Assembly: GCA_003138815.1 (NCBI GenBank)
Contig: PLHD01000061.1
Coordinates: forward strand, 1 to 43,688
Reading direction: 5' to 3'
Length of the DNA stretch: 43,688 nt
Origin: Acidimicrobiaceae bacterium
GTDB lineage: Bacteria; Actinomycetota; Acidimicrobiia; Acidimicrobiales; RAAP-2
Below are positions 32,571 to 41,281 of the stretch, one piece after another. Each line of letters starts with the position of its first letter. Positions within the stretch are counted from its first letter, which is position 1. The notes beneath the pieces were generated by a model. It was not told the origin of the DNA, did no database searches, and saw only the letters and a list, made by a program, of their open reading frames with translations. The position numbers and the translations under genes were made by a program.

Positions 32571-34508
32571 CTACTTCGCGCTGATCACCACGCTGGTGGC
32601 CTCAAGCGCAGTCTGGCTGGCGCTCACGGTGCCCGTGGCGTAGACGTGGAACCCGACGGCGACGTTGCTCAGCGTCGCCGGCTTACCGGCTTCGGTGTAG
32701 GTCGTGGTCGAACTGACGTCAATAGTGCGGGTGAATCCCGCTCCGCCGGTGATCGTGATGACGTTGCCGCTCAGCGCGGTCACGACTCCGCCGAGCTTAA
32801 CGATCACGATGTCGATGCGCGCTGCCGTCGAGGGAGCACCCGTCGACAACCTCACGTTCACGCTCTCGCCAACCGCCAGGGCCGCAATCGTTACGTGCTT
32901 GCTGCCCTCGAAGAACGTGGTGGTCGGGATGATCGCCAGCGTTGCCGAGACGGTGCTCGACTGCTGGACGGTGAGCGACGTGGAGCTGAGCGCGGTCACG
33001 ATGCCGGTGAAGGTCGTGGGTACGCCGATGGCGACGCTGATGGCGTCAAGGGCCGTCTGGTCGGCGCTGACGCTGCCCGTTGCGACGATCTTCATACCCA
33101 CCAGAACGTTGCTCAGCGTGGCGGCCTTGCCGGCTTCGGTGTAGGTCGTGGTCGGGCTGACGTCGATGGTGCGGGTGAAGGCCTCTGCTCCGGTGATGGT
33201 AATGGCGTCGCCGTTCACGGTGCTCACGGTGCCCGCGAGCTTGATCAGCACGATGTCGATACGGCCCGCGGTCGCGGAGGTCGTCGACGAGAGTGCCACG
33301 TTGACGTGCTCACCCGTGGAGAGGGCGGCCGCGGTGACGGCGTGCTTGCCTTCGAAGAAGGTGGTGTTGGCGTCGATCGCCAGCGTGGCCGAGGCACCGT
33401 TGGCCAGCTGCACGGTGAGCGATGTCGTGCTCGCCGCGGTCACGGTGCCCACGATGTGGCTCGGCGCGGGAATCGCGACGCTCGTGGCGTCCAGCGCCGT
33501 CTGATTGGCGCTCACGGTGCCCGTCGCGGTGATGCGGAACCCGACGATGACGTTGCTCAGCGTGGCTGGCTTGCCGGCTTCGGTGTACGTCGTGTTCGCG
33601 CTCACGTCAATGGTGCGGGTGAAGCCCTTCGCCGCGGTGATCGTGATGACGTTGCCGTTCACCGAAGTGACGGTGCCGCCGAGCTTGACGATCACGATGT
33701 CGATCCGGGCCGCGGTCATCGGGGCGCCGGTCGACAGCCTCACGCTGACACTCTCGCCCGTGGCCAGGTCCGAAGCGCTGACGGCCTTGTTGCCCTCGAA
33801 GAACTTGGTGGCCGGGATGATCGCCAGGGCCACCGAGACCGAACTCGACTGCTGGACGGTGAGCGACGTGGCGCTCAGCGCGGTCACGATGCCGGTGAAG
33901 CTCCTGGGCGCAAGAATGGTCACGCTGTTGGCGACCAGGGACGTCTGATCGGCGCTCACGGTGCCCCTCGCGGTGACCTTCAGGCCGACGACGACGTCGC
34001 CCAACGTGGCCGACTTGCCGCCTTCGCGGTAGGTGGTCGCCGAACCGACGTCAATGGAGCGGGTGAAGCCCGCCCCGCCGGTGATGGTGATGACGTTGCC
34101 GCTCACCGCGGTGACGTCTCCGGACAGGGTGACCAGCACGATGTTGATCCGTCCCGCGGTCGCCAGGGCCACCGCCGACGGCGTCACCCTGACGCGCTCG
34201 CCAGTAGAGAGCGCAGCGGCGCTAACCGCAGTGCCGCCTTCGAAGAAGGTGGTGTTGGAGTCGATCGCCAGCGTCTCCGAGGAGCCGTTGGCCAGCCGCA
34301 CGGTGAGCGATGTCACGCTCGCCGCGGTCACCAGGCCAACGACCTTGTGCGAGACAGCGTGCCTGGCCTCGGCCGAGACGGCGACGGGCGCGTGCCTGCT
34401 TGGCGTGGAACTCGCCCCGGCGACGCCCGCGAAGCCGGCGACGAGTGCAAGACCGATCACCAGGGAAGCAGTGGCCCGACCCAGTCCTTTGGTTTCGAAC
34501 TTCTTCAT
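32571..34508 (-). CDS. Secreted protein of four DUF5666-type repeats
   Basis: A 645-residue exported protein. A signal peptide (ASLVIGLALVAGFAGVAGA, about 14-32) precedes four units of about 147 residues (57-202, 204-350, 352-498 and 500-645). Each unit has two beta-rich DUF5666-like halves: a GxVTAxSxTSLTV...FFEG half and a GxVTxVxGNxITI...TIDV...TTYxEAGK half. Units 1 and 3 share LANG...LAID, while 2 and 4 share VQQSS...LAIIP, an ABAB order. No enzymatic residues, sortase signal or C-terminal anchor is visible, so it is likely released or bound to the surface. The ATG at 34508 has AAGGAGG ahead. The function is unknown; a beta-rich adhesive or structural role is a guess. Confidence 0.85.
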   Translation of the reverse strand: MKKFETKGLGRATASLVIGLALVAGFAGVAGASSTPSRHAPVAVSAEARHAVSHKVVGLVTAASVTSLTVRLANGSSETLAIDSNTTFFEGGTAVSAAALSTGERVRVTPSAVALATAGRINIVLVTLSGDVTAVSGNVITITGGAGFTRSIDVGSATTYREGGKSATLGDVVVGLKVTARGTVSADQTSLVANSVTILAPRSFTGIVTALSATSLTVQQSSSVSVALAIIPATKFFEGNKAVSASDLATGESVSVRLSTGAPMTAARIDIVIVKLGGTVTSVNGNVITITAAKGFTRTIDVSANTTYTEAGKPATLSNVIVGFRITATGTVSANQTALDATSVAIPAPSHIVGTVTAASTTSLTVQLANGASATLAIDANTTFFEGKHAVTAAALSTGEHVNVALSSTTSATAGRIDIVLIKLAGTVSTVNGDAITITGAEAFTRTIDVSPTTTYTEAGKAATLSNVLVGMKIVATGSVSADQTALDAISVAIGVPTTFTGIVTALSSTSLTVQQSSTVSATLAIIPTTTFFEGSKHVTIAALAVGESVNVRLSTGAPSTAARIDIVIVKLGGVVTALSGNVITITGGAGFTRTIDVSSTTTYTEAGKPATLSNVAVGFHVYATGTVSASQTALEATSVVISAK

Positions 34509-34741
34509 GATTCCTCCTTGGATTCATTAATCAAGATTGATCTCGAATGACTCCAGTGTCTCGCCCGAAACTTCGAAAAGGGTGTGAGCGACCTTATAGA
34601 GTCATGATTCCTCCGCGGCGGCGATGGCGCCCAGTGCCGGCGGTCCGCTCTCGCGCCCGACGCGACCCCGTTGCAGTGTTCGTCAGCTCGTCGGTGATGT
34701 TCTCGGGGGGAGACCGGCTCCTCCGAGGAAGGCCCGGCCGC
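34509..34741 (-). promoter_or_regulatory. Upstream region of the repeat protein with duplicated start site
   Basis: The 13-mer GGAGGAATCATGA, which covers the real ribosome site and start (34505-34517), occurs again at 34602-34614, 97 bases upstream. The upstream copy opens a three-codon frame, MTL then TAA. An ATCAA-GA-TTGAT inverted repeat lies at 34530-34541. TATAAG near 34593-34598 (minus strand) resembles a -10 without a matching -35. Confidence 0.4.
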
Positions 34742-35362
34742 TCAGCCGCGCGGCGTCGCCGACGCCAGTGGCTCGTGAAGAATCAGCGGCACGTCCGAGA
34801 TGCGGCGCTCGAGGAACGCCGCCCGGCAGCGGCTGAGGTACGTGTCCCGCAGCCATACGAAACCCTCGTCGAATCCCAGTTCGACGACCCCGTCGTATCT
34901 CTCCTGGACGGAGTTGCGCCACTTCGAGAGGGTGGCGGCGTAATCGAGTCCGATCTCCTCGAGGTCGACGGGCTTCGGATCGATGGCGCGGGTCAGCGAG
35001 TTCACGGTCGCGTTCACGCTCGGCCACCAGCCAACGGGGAGGGCCAAGTCGCGGTTGAAGGCATCGCGGCGCTTCGCCCGATCGACCTTCTGGTCGGAGA
35101 TGGTGATCGCCTGCAGGGTCATGCGCCCATCCTCGCCCAGCAACGTCGAGCAATTGGCGAAGAACCGGTCGCGTCTGCGCCCAGAATCGTCCGCCTCGAC
35201 CATTTCAATCGACGTCGGGGCGTCGTAGGTGCCAGTGAGGTTCTCGCAGTGCTCGCCGAGGACCGTGCTCAAATGGCCGAGCCCGGCCTCGGCGACGCGA
35301 TGCGCGCTCAAGGGTTGCTGCGGCGCGGCGAAGGCGCACGCGCCGCCGGTCGTAGTCATCAC
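34742..35362 (-). pseudogene. C-terminal remnant of cyclopropane-fatty-acyl-phospholipid synthase
   Basis: This 206-codon frame matches the second half of CFA synthase / mycolic-acid cyclopropane synthase: HRVAEAGLGHLSTVL, LTGTYDAPTSIEMVEA, then LGEDGRMTLQAITISDQ, KPVDLEEIGLDYAATLSKWR, GFDEGFVWLRDTYLSRCRAA and ISDVPLILHEP. The N-terminal half, including the SAM-binding E/DxGxGxG loop, is missing: the frame begins in unrelated sequence and the HAD gene ends 73 bases upstream. After EMVEA the usual VGxxY segment is replaced by DDSGRRRDR, another sign of decay. Intact family members are about 400 residues. No clear ribosome site precedes the GTG/ATG at 35362/35359. I read it as a truncated, inactive gene. 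Confidence 0.72.
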
Positions 35363-35435
35363 GTGTCGTGCCTGGGCCAGTTCGACCCTTGCGCTTCGCC
35401 ATCGCCGCGCGAGCGCTGGGGCAGTTGTCGCGGAG

Positions 35436-35951
35436 CTATAGGTAGTAGCCCGAGTGGATGTAGATGCACGGCACGCCTTCGCTGACGTACATCGCGTGGT
35501 TCTTCGGATCGTCGTCGAGGGCGAGGCGGATATCGAAGCCCGCGGACACCAGGTCGCGTAGGGCGCCTCGCTTGAACTCGTCGACGCCCGAGTAGTCGCC
35601 GTACTCGCGCATGATCAGCAGGTCCCAGCGCAGCCCGTAACGCTCCAGCCAGGCAACGGTATGGGGTTGGACCCGGCGAGGCCGTCCAGTCAGGAGGATG
35701 ACGGCCAGCCTCTCGTCGAGCAGTTCCAGTAGGCGCTCGATCTCCTCGATGATCGGGTCGTCACCGCAGGCGTCGAAGAAGCTTCGCCAGTCGCCCCAGT
35801 CCAGGTAGTGCTGGCGTCCGGCGGCGTCGGCCAGCACGCCGTCGATGTCGAAGATGACGGCGGATCCGGGGGGGCGCGCTTCACCCCGCCAGTGCCAGTT
35901 TTCTCGTGCGTAGTCCGGTGTCATCAGTGGTTTTGGTCCCGCGGCGCTCAC
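35436..35951 (-). CDS. HAD-superfamily phosphatase, polynucleotide 3'-phosphatase-like
   Basis: A 171-residue HAD hydrolase. Motif I is FDIDGVLAD with Asp35 and Asp37, motif II LLTGRP with Thr88, Lys127 in FKRGAL, and motif IV LALDDDPKNH with Asp146-Asp147. The short cap and the TGRP...FK...DDDPKN order recall the phosphatase domain of T4 polynucleotide kinase and similar small HAD proteins; the natural substrate is unknown. The GTG at 35951 is one base from the start of the divergent MprF-like gene; an ATG at 35924 (Met10) is an alternative that keeps the whole domain. Neither has a strong ribosome site. Confidence 0.8.
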   Translation of the reverse strand: MSAAGPKPLMTPDYARENWHWRGEARPPGSAVIFDIDGVLADAAGRQHYLDWGDWRSFFDACGDDPIIEEIERLLELLDERLAVILLTGRPRRVQPHTVAWLERYGLRWDLLIMREYGDYSGVDEFKRGALRDLVSAGFDIRLALDDDPKNHAMYVSEGVPCIYIHSGYYL

Positions 35952-35952
35952 C

Positions 35953-38900
35953 GTGGGGATGTCTGCGAGACTAGACGCCGTGCGAGCGACCGAGCGACAG
36001 ACGCTGCCAATCCCCTTCGGACACCGCGTCTACGTCGTGAGCGACCTGTCGCTCTCGCCCACGAGCAACGAGGCCAGCCGCCCGCTCCACGAGATGATCG
36101 ACCTGCTGGACAACATCGACGATCCGGCCGTCGTCGTCGTCGCGGGCAACCTCCTGCACCCCTCCGGGACCTCGGACCTGGCGACGTTCGTCGACGCCAC
36201 GCTCTCGGTGCTGCCGGGTCTGGTGCGCGCGATCTCGTCGTTCACGCGGGCGCCGGGCCACCGTCTCGTCGTCCTTCCCGGCAGCCACGACATCGAACTG
36301 CGGGACGACCTCGTGGCGCAGGCCACGCTCGAGGCGCTCGGCGTCACGTTCGCGCGCGACCTGATCCTGCAGATCGCGACCGCCGACGGCGTGCGCGACC
36401 TCGCGGTCGCTCCCGGTACGTGCGACATCGACGTCTCGCGCGCCGATCACGGCGACCGTCCCGACGCGGACCGTCTCGAAGATCCTCCGGCACTCTCGCG
36501 ATTCGTCGCCTCGCGTGTCCTCTACCGCCGCCTCGGTGCGTGGGTGTGGTTCCCCGTGCTCGCCATGGCCGGATTCGATCTCTTCAACTCACTCACCCGG
36601 ATCGCCAATCACTTCACCCATAATCACTTCGACGAGCACGCGCCGCACACCCACAGCTTCTGGGGAAACCTCGTGCTCAACCTGCTCTTCATCGGTGCGC
36701 TCGAGGCGGTCGTGGTCGGATGCGCCGGGCTCATCGTGCGCCGACGGTTCGACCGTACGGCCCGAAACCCCGACGCGCGGGCGCTGAGCGAGCCGCTCGG
36801 CCTGACCACGGTGGACGACGTCGACGCGCTCGAATACGCGCGAAGGGTCGCCGAACGCGGCGGCGCAGGGGCAGTGGTCGGCGGCGCCCCTCGCCCGGCG
36901 CTGGCCTTCCTCGACCGGGGCATCTGCGCGTCGCCCGGTCCTTCGCGCACGGTCGTCGTCGAGCGCCACGGACGGCTCGGCCTGCCGCCGGTCTTCGCGT
37001 CGGTCGAGCGCTTGGGCATCGTCGAGGTCGAAGCCGCCAGCGCCATGCAGGTGCGCCTTTTCGCGGGCCAGTCCCGGCTGCGCCGCGGCACCCTGCTCGA
37101 ACGCATGGTGGCCGGATCGCCGCTCCAGCCCGGTCCCTCGGACCTGACGACCACCATCGGCTCGTGGCCATCGGGCGACCCCTTCCCGCTCAACGTCGAC
37201 CGACTGCGCTCCCAGCGTCACCAGCGCACCGTGCGCCGGTGGACCAGTGGCCTGATCTTCCTGGTCGGACTAGTTAACGTGGTCGTCACCGCGTCGCCGC
37301 CGCTGCGCAGCCGCCTGCACACGGTGCTCACCATCCTGCCCCTCGGCGTGGCGCAGTCGGCGGCCGCGATCACGGCCGTGGCGGGCATTGGCATGATCAT
37401 GATGGCGCGCGGGCTGCGTCGGGGCCAACGTCGAGCGTGGTTCTTCGCCGTCGGGGCGCTCGCGATCACCATCGCGGCCCACCTCGCGCGAGGCGGCAGC
37501 GTCGTCTCCCCGCTGCTCGCCGCGGCCATACTCGTGCTGCTCATCGTCCAGCGCCAGCACTTCCAGGCGACGACCGATCGCTCAAGCTTCCGGTCCGCAC
37601 TGCCCCGCCTCGCCCTGGTCGGGGCCGCCGCGGTGCTCGCCGGCGCAATCGGCCTCGAGGCGTCACCCGCGCGCCACCACCTCCCGGGTTTCGGCGTCCT
37701 GCTGGTCGCGTGCGTGGAGCGACTCTTCGCGCAGTACAACATCAACCTTCCCGACGGGGTGGACGACTTCATCGACCCGGTGCTCGCCACCATCGGCGCG
37801 TCGCTCATCGTCTCGGTGCTCTACCTCATCACGCGGCCCGTCGTCGACCGGCGCCTGTCCCAGCAGGGAACGAGCGCCGAGCGGCGCCTCGGCGAACTGC
37901 GCGCTCGAGACATCGTGCGCCGCCACGGGCGCGGCACGCTCGACTACTTCGCGCTGCGCGACGACAAGCAGTTCTTCTTCTTTCGCGACTCGCTCGTCGC
38001 CTACGCCGTCTACGGCGGCGTCGCGCTGGTCTCGCCCGACCCCATCGGTCCCGAGTCCGAGCGCACCGAGGTCTTCAGCGCCTTTCGCTCCTACGCCGAG
38101 GCCCACGGCTGGACCATCGGCGTGATGGCCGCCGGCGAGGAGTGGCTGCCGGTCTACCGTGCGGCCGGGCTGCACTACCTCTACCTGGGCGACGAGGCAA
38201 TCGTCGACTGCACCACGTTCTCGCTCGAGGGCGGCAAGATGAAGGGCCTGCGCCAGGCCTGCAGCCGCCTGGCGCGCAAGGGGTACACCGTCGAGTTCCT
38301 GGACCCGGCCGAGATCGATCCCGCGCGCGTCACCGACCTCGTCGACCTGATCTCGATGCTGCGCCGCGGCGAGGAAGAACGGGGCTTCTCGATGATGCTG
38401 GGCCGGCTCTTCAACCCCAAGGACAAGGGGTTGCTGCTCACCGTGGTCCACGGACCCGACGGCAAGCCCGCGGCGGTCTGCCAGTTCGTGCCCTCGCCGG
38501 CGATCAACGGCTACTCGCTCGACCTGATGCGCCGCGACCCCGGCGACCACCCCAACGGCCTCATCGACTTCGCGCTCTGCTCGACCATCGAGCACCTTCG
38601 CGAGACCAACGCGCGCGGGCTCAGCCTGAACTTCGCGGCGTTTCGCTCGGTGCTCGACGGTGAACGTGGCGAAGGAACGTTCACGCGGGTCGAGCGCTGG
38701 GCGCTCAAGCGCCTGTCGGGAATCCTGCCGATCGAGTCGCTGTGGACCTTCAACTCGAAGTATCACCCGCAGTGGCTGCCGCGCCACCTGGTCTACCCGG
38801 CCGCCGAGAGCTTCGTGCCGGTCGTCGCGGCGGTGCTGCGCGCCGAGTCCATGACCGAGATACCGGTCCTCGGCCGGTTCCTCACCAACGATCCCACGAA

Positions 38901-38973
38901 CCGCCCGGGCACGGTGGTGCCCGAGGAGGTGCTGGCCGCGGCCAGGCACACCAGCGAGTCCTCGCCGCGCTAG
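35953..38973 (+). CDS. Phosphoesterase-like / MprF (DUF2156) fusion membrane protein
   Basis: A 1006-residue protein in three parts. Residues 24-195 resemble a calcineurin-type phosphoesterase, but the metal motifs are changed: SDLS (30-33) for SDxH, AGN (64-66) for GD, GSHD (110-113) for GNHD. Two membrane helices follow (195-213, 238-262), then a small beta-rich part of the same region (GRLGLPPVF, 340-349). About seven helices (432-630) lead to a DUF2156/MprF catalytic domain (about 645-985): TLDYFALRDDKQFFF, GDEAIVDCTTFSLEGGKMKG, MLRRGEEERGFSMMLGRLF and LDLMRR. MprF/LysX-type enzymes transfer lysine from Lys-tRNA to phosphatidylglycerol and flip the product, protecting against cationic peptides. 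GTG 35953 or ATG 35959 are possible starts. Lipid aminoacylation is inferred; the N-terminal domain may be a sensor or a dead enzyme. Confidence 0.82.
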   Translation: MGMSARLDAVRATERQTLPIPFGHRVYVVSDLSLSPTSNEASRPLHEMIDLLDNIDDPAVVVVAGNLLHPSGTSDLATFVDATLSVLPGLVRAISSFTRAPGHRLVVLPGSHDIELRDDLVAQATLEALGVTFARDLILQIATADGVRDLAVAPGTCDIDVSRADHGDRPDADRLEDPPALSRFVASRVLYRRLGAWVWFPVLAMAGFDLFNSLTRIANHFTHNHFDEHAPHTHSFWGNLVLNLLFIGALEAVVVGCAGLIVRRRFDRTARNPDARALSEPLGLTTVDDVDALEYARRVAERGGAGAVVGGAPRPALAFLDRGICASPGPSRTVVVERHGRLGLPPVFASVERLGIVEVEAASAMQVRLFAGQSRLRRGTLLERMVAGSPLQPGPSDLTTTIGSWPSGDPFPLNVDRLRSQRHQRTVRRWTSGLIFLVGLVNVVVTASPPLRSRLHTVLTILPLGVAQSAAAITAVAGIGMIMMARGLRRGQRRAWFFAVGALAITIAAHLARGGSVVSPLLAAAILVLLIVQRQHFQATTDRSSFRSALPRLALVGAAAVLAGAIGLEASPARHHLPGFGVLLVACVERLFAQYNINLPDGVDDFIDPVLATIGASLIVSVLYLITRPVVDRRLSQQGTSAERRLGELRARDIVRRHGRGTLDYFALRDDKQFFFFRDSLVAYAVYGGVALVSPDPIGPESERTEVFSAFRSYAEAHGWTIGVMAAGEEWLPVYRAAGLHYLYLGDEAIVDCTTFSLEGGKMKGLRQACSRLARKGYTVEFLDPAEIDPARVTDLVDLISMLRRGEEERGFSMMLGRLFNPKDKGLLLTVVHGPDGKPAAVCQFVPSPAINGYSLDLMRRDPGDHPNGLIDFALCSTIEHLRETNARGLSLNFAAFRSVLDGERGEGTFTRVERWALKRLSGILPIESLWTFNSKYHPQWLPRHLVYPAAESFVPVVAAVLRAESMTEIPVLGRFLTNDPTNRPGTVVPEEVLAAARHTSESSPR

Positions 38974-39812
38974 CGGGCGCGGCGTTCGATGGCCCGGGCC
39001 AGGGCGACCGCGGCTCGGGGCTCGAAGCCCAGGAAGAGCGACGGCTCGGCGAGCTCGAGTTCCATCAGGGCCCACCCTTCGTCGAGGCGAACGAGGTCGA
39101 CTCGCGCGTAGAGCAGGTCGCCGTAGCCCAGGCCGTAGAGCAGGCCCTGCGCGAAGTCCAGCGCCTCGGGCTCGGCGCTCGCCGGCGCCAGCTGCTCGGT
39201 CCGGTACAGGAAGTTCCGGTCGAGCGCCGAGACGTTCAGCATGGCGCCCTTGGTCATGGCGTGCGAGAACGAGCCGTCGATGAAGACCAGCGCCCGCTCA
39301 CCCGACTCGTCGACCGAATGGACGTAGGGCTGGATCAGCGCGTCGCGTCCCTCGCCGTGGAGTTCGCGCACGTGGGCCCTCGCGCGCTCGTGCTCCGTGT
39401 CGCGGTAGCGGTCGGTGTCCCTCGAGCCCGCCCCGACGCAGGGCTTCACCACGAAGTTCCCGGCGGGGAAGACCGGCTCGCCGCCCACGTCGCAGAACAC
39501 CGACGGCACGACCCGGTAGCCGCGCGCCTCGACGTCGGCCAGGTAGTGCTTGTCAGTCGAGTACTCGATGACCGGGTAGGGATTGGCGAGGCGCGACACT
39601 CCCCTGGCCCAGCGCAGGAACTGCGCCCGACGCCTCGTGTAGTCCCACGTGGAGCACACGACGCACAGCGCGAAGCGGTCCCAGTCGACGGAAGGGTCGT
39701 CCCAGACGACCAGCTCGGCGGCCACTCCCCGCGCGCGCAGGGCGTCGAGCAGGACCGACGAATCAGGGTCGACGTCGTGGCCCGAGCAGGTGACGACGCA
39801 GACCGGCCTCAC
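38970..39812 (-). CDS. ATP-grasp ligase-like protein
   Basis: A 280-residue protein with an ATP-grasp fold like RimK/glutathione synthetase relatives: an N-terminal domain with VCSTWDYTRRRAQFLRW, then YFDKH-type sequence STDKHYLADVEARG (about 115), the lysine strand NFVVKPCVGAGSRDT with its Gly-rich loop, IQPYVHSVDESGERALVFI, and the metal-binding end YARVDLVRLDEGWALMELEL. Such enzymes join a carboxylate to an amine or thiol through an acyl phosphate; the substrates are unknown. GTG 39812 overlaps the nuoN stop (GTGA), so it is translated as the tail of the nuo operon. Its stop shares CTAG with the convergent MprF-like gene. Confidence 0.82.
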   Translation of the reverse strand: MRPVCVVTCSGHDVDPDSSVLLDALRARGVAAELVVWDDPSVDWDRFALCVVCSTWDYTRRRAQFLRWARGVSRLANPYPVIEYSTDKHYLADVEARGYRVVPSVFCDVGGEPVFPAGNFVVKPCVGAGSRDTDRYRDTEHERARAHVRELHGEGRDALIQPYVHSVDESGERALVFIDGSFSHAMTKGAMLNVSALDRNFLYRTEQLAPASAEPEALDFAQGLLYGLGYGDLLYARVDLVRLDEGWALMELELAEPSLFLGFEPRAAVALARAIERRAR

Positions 39813-41281
39813 GGACTGAACAGGACCGTCGCGTGCTGGGCCAGGGCGGCGATCGGACCGGGCCACACGCCAAAGACGAGCGTGGCCGCGACGCCGACGG
39901 CGATCACGAATCCGGTCAGGGGCGGCACGACGATCCGCGTGCTCTCGAGGTCGTCGTCGGCGTAGAGCGTCATGACCCACCGCAGGTAGAAGAAGGCGGC
40001 GATCGCCGCGGCCAGCAAGGCGATCACGGCCAGCGTGCTCGAGCCGGCGTCGACCACGGCGGCCAGGACTGTGAACTTCGCGTAGAAGCCCGTCGTCAGG
40101 GGCGCGCCGAGCTGGGAGAGCAGCAGGACGGCCAGGGCCCCGCCGAGCCAGGGCTGGCGCCGCGCCAGCCCGCGGTACTTCTCGATCGAGTGGTTCTCGT
40201 CGCCGAGTCCCCCGACGAGCGTCACGACCGCGAAGGTCGCCACCACCACCGGCACGTAGGTCATCACGTAGAAGAGCGTTGCCGCCGTGCCGCGCAGCGT
40301 GGCGGCCCACACGCCGAGCAGGATGAAGCCCGCGTGGTTGACCGACGAGTAGGCCAGGATCCGCTTGGCGTTGCGCTGGACGACACCGAGGCTGGCGCCC
40401 ACGAGCGTCGTGAGCACGATGAGCACCCACAGGATTGGGCGCCACGTGTCCATCTGGGTCCCCAGCGCCGAGACGAGCACGCGCAAAAGCGCCGCGAAGG
40501 CTCCGACCTTGACGATCGAGGCCATGAAGCCGGTGACCGGCGTCGGGGCGCCCTCGTAGACGTCGGGCGACCACAGGTGGAACGGCACGGCCGCCACCTT
40601 GAAGGCGAAGCCCACCACCAGCAGCGCCCCGCCGGCGTAGAGCAGTGCGGGGCGAAGGACGATGTTCGATCCGAGGAAGTACGAGATCGACGTCAGGTTG
40701 GTCGATCCGGTCGCGCCGTAGACCAGGGCCGCGCCGTAGATGAAGATCGCCGAGGCAAACCCGCCGAGCAGGAAGTACTTCAGCGCCGCCTCCGAGGACT
40801 TCGCGCGGTGACGGTCGAACGCCGCCAGGACGTAGAGGCCGAGCGAGAGGATCTCGAGGCCCAGGAAGATCACGATCAGGTCGTTGGCCTGGGTCATCAG
40901 CACCGCGCCCGAGGTCGACGCGAGGGCGAGTATCTGGAACTCGGCGCCCGAGACGTGCTCGCGCAGCGACCAGTCGTGCGCGACGAACGCCGTAAGGAAC
41001 AGCCCGACGGCGATGACCCCCGTCGCCACGACCGAGAAGCCGTCCAGGACGATGGCGTGGGCGACGGTGGTCGTCGCGCCGTGGCTCGCGACGTACGACC
41101 ACTGCACGAAGGTCGCCGCCAGGGCGCCGAGCGAGACCAGCGCGGTCACCGCAGTGGCGACGCGGGTGGTCACCTTGGTGCGCACGAGGGCCGTCGCGAG
41201 CAGCAGGCCGAGCGCACCCCCGAAGAGGATGAGCACCGGCAGGATGGCCAGGTAGTGGATGTGCGGGACGATCAGCTTCAC
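39809..41281 (-). CDS. nuoN: NADH-quinone oxidoreductase subunit N
   Basis: A 490-residue, about 14-helix antiporter-like subunit of complex I that takes part in proton pumping. Family marks are LEILSLGLYVLAAFDR, SSEAALKYFLLGGFASAIF, FKVAAVPFHLWSPDVYEGAP with the channel lysine, RILAYSSVNHAGFILLG and GAPLTTGFYAKF. GTG 41281 overlaps the nuoM stop as GTGA, and its TGA overlaps the ATP-grasp gene. Confidence 0.96.
   Translation of the reverse strand: MKLIVPHIHYLAILPVLILFGGALGLLLATALVRTKVTTRVATAVTALVSLGALAATFVQWSYVASHGATTTVAHAIVLDGFSVVATGVIAVGLFLTAFVAHDWSLREHVSGAEFQILALASTSGAVLMTQANDLIVIFLGLEILSLGLYVLAAFDRHRAKSSEAALKYFLLGGFASAIFIYGAALVYGATGSTNLTSISYFLGSNIVLRPALLYAGGALLVVGFAFKVAAVPFHLWSPDVYEGAPTPVTGFMASIVKVGAFAALLRVLVSALGTQMDTWRPILWVLIVLTTLVGASLGVVQRNAKRILAYSSVNHAGFILLGVWAATLRGTAATLFYVMTYVPVVVATFAVVTLVGGLGDENHSIEKYRGLARRQPWLGGALAVLLLSQLGAPLTTGFYAKFTVLAAVVDAGSSTLAVIALLAAAIAAFFYLRWVMTLYADDDLESTRIVVPPLTGFVIAVGVAATLVFGVWPGPIAALAQHATVLFSP

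Noticed and set aside
32646-34550. 634-codon plus-strand frame opposite the DUF5666 repeat protein
   Set aside because: It mirrors the repeats of the minus-strand gene and consists of Arg/Asp/Gly-rich noise with no signal or domain.
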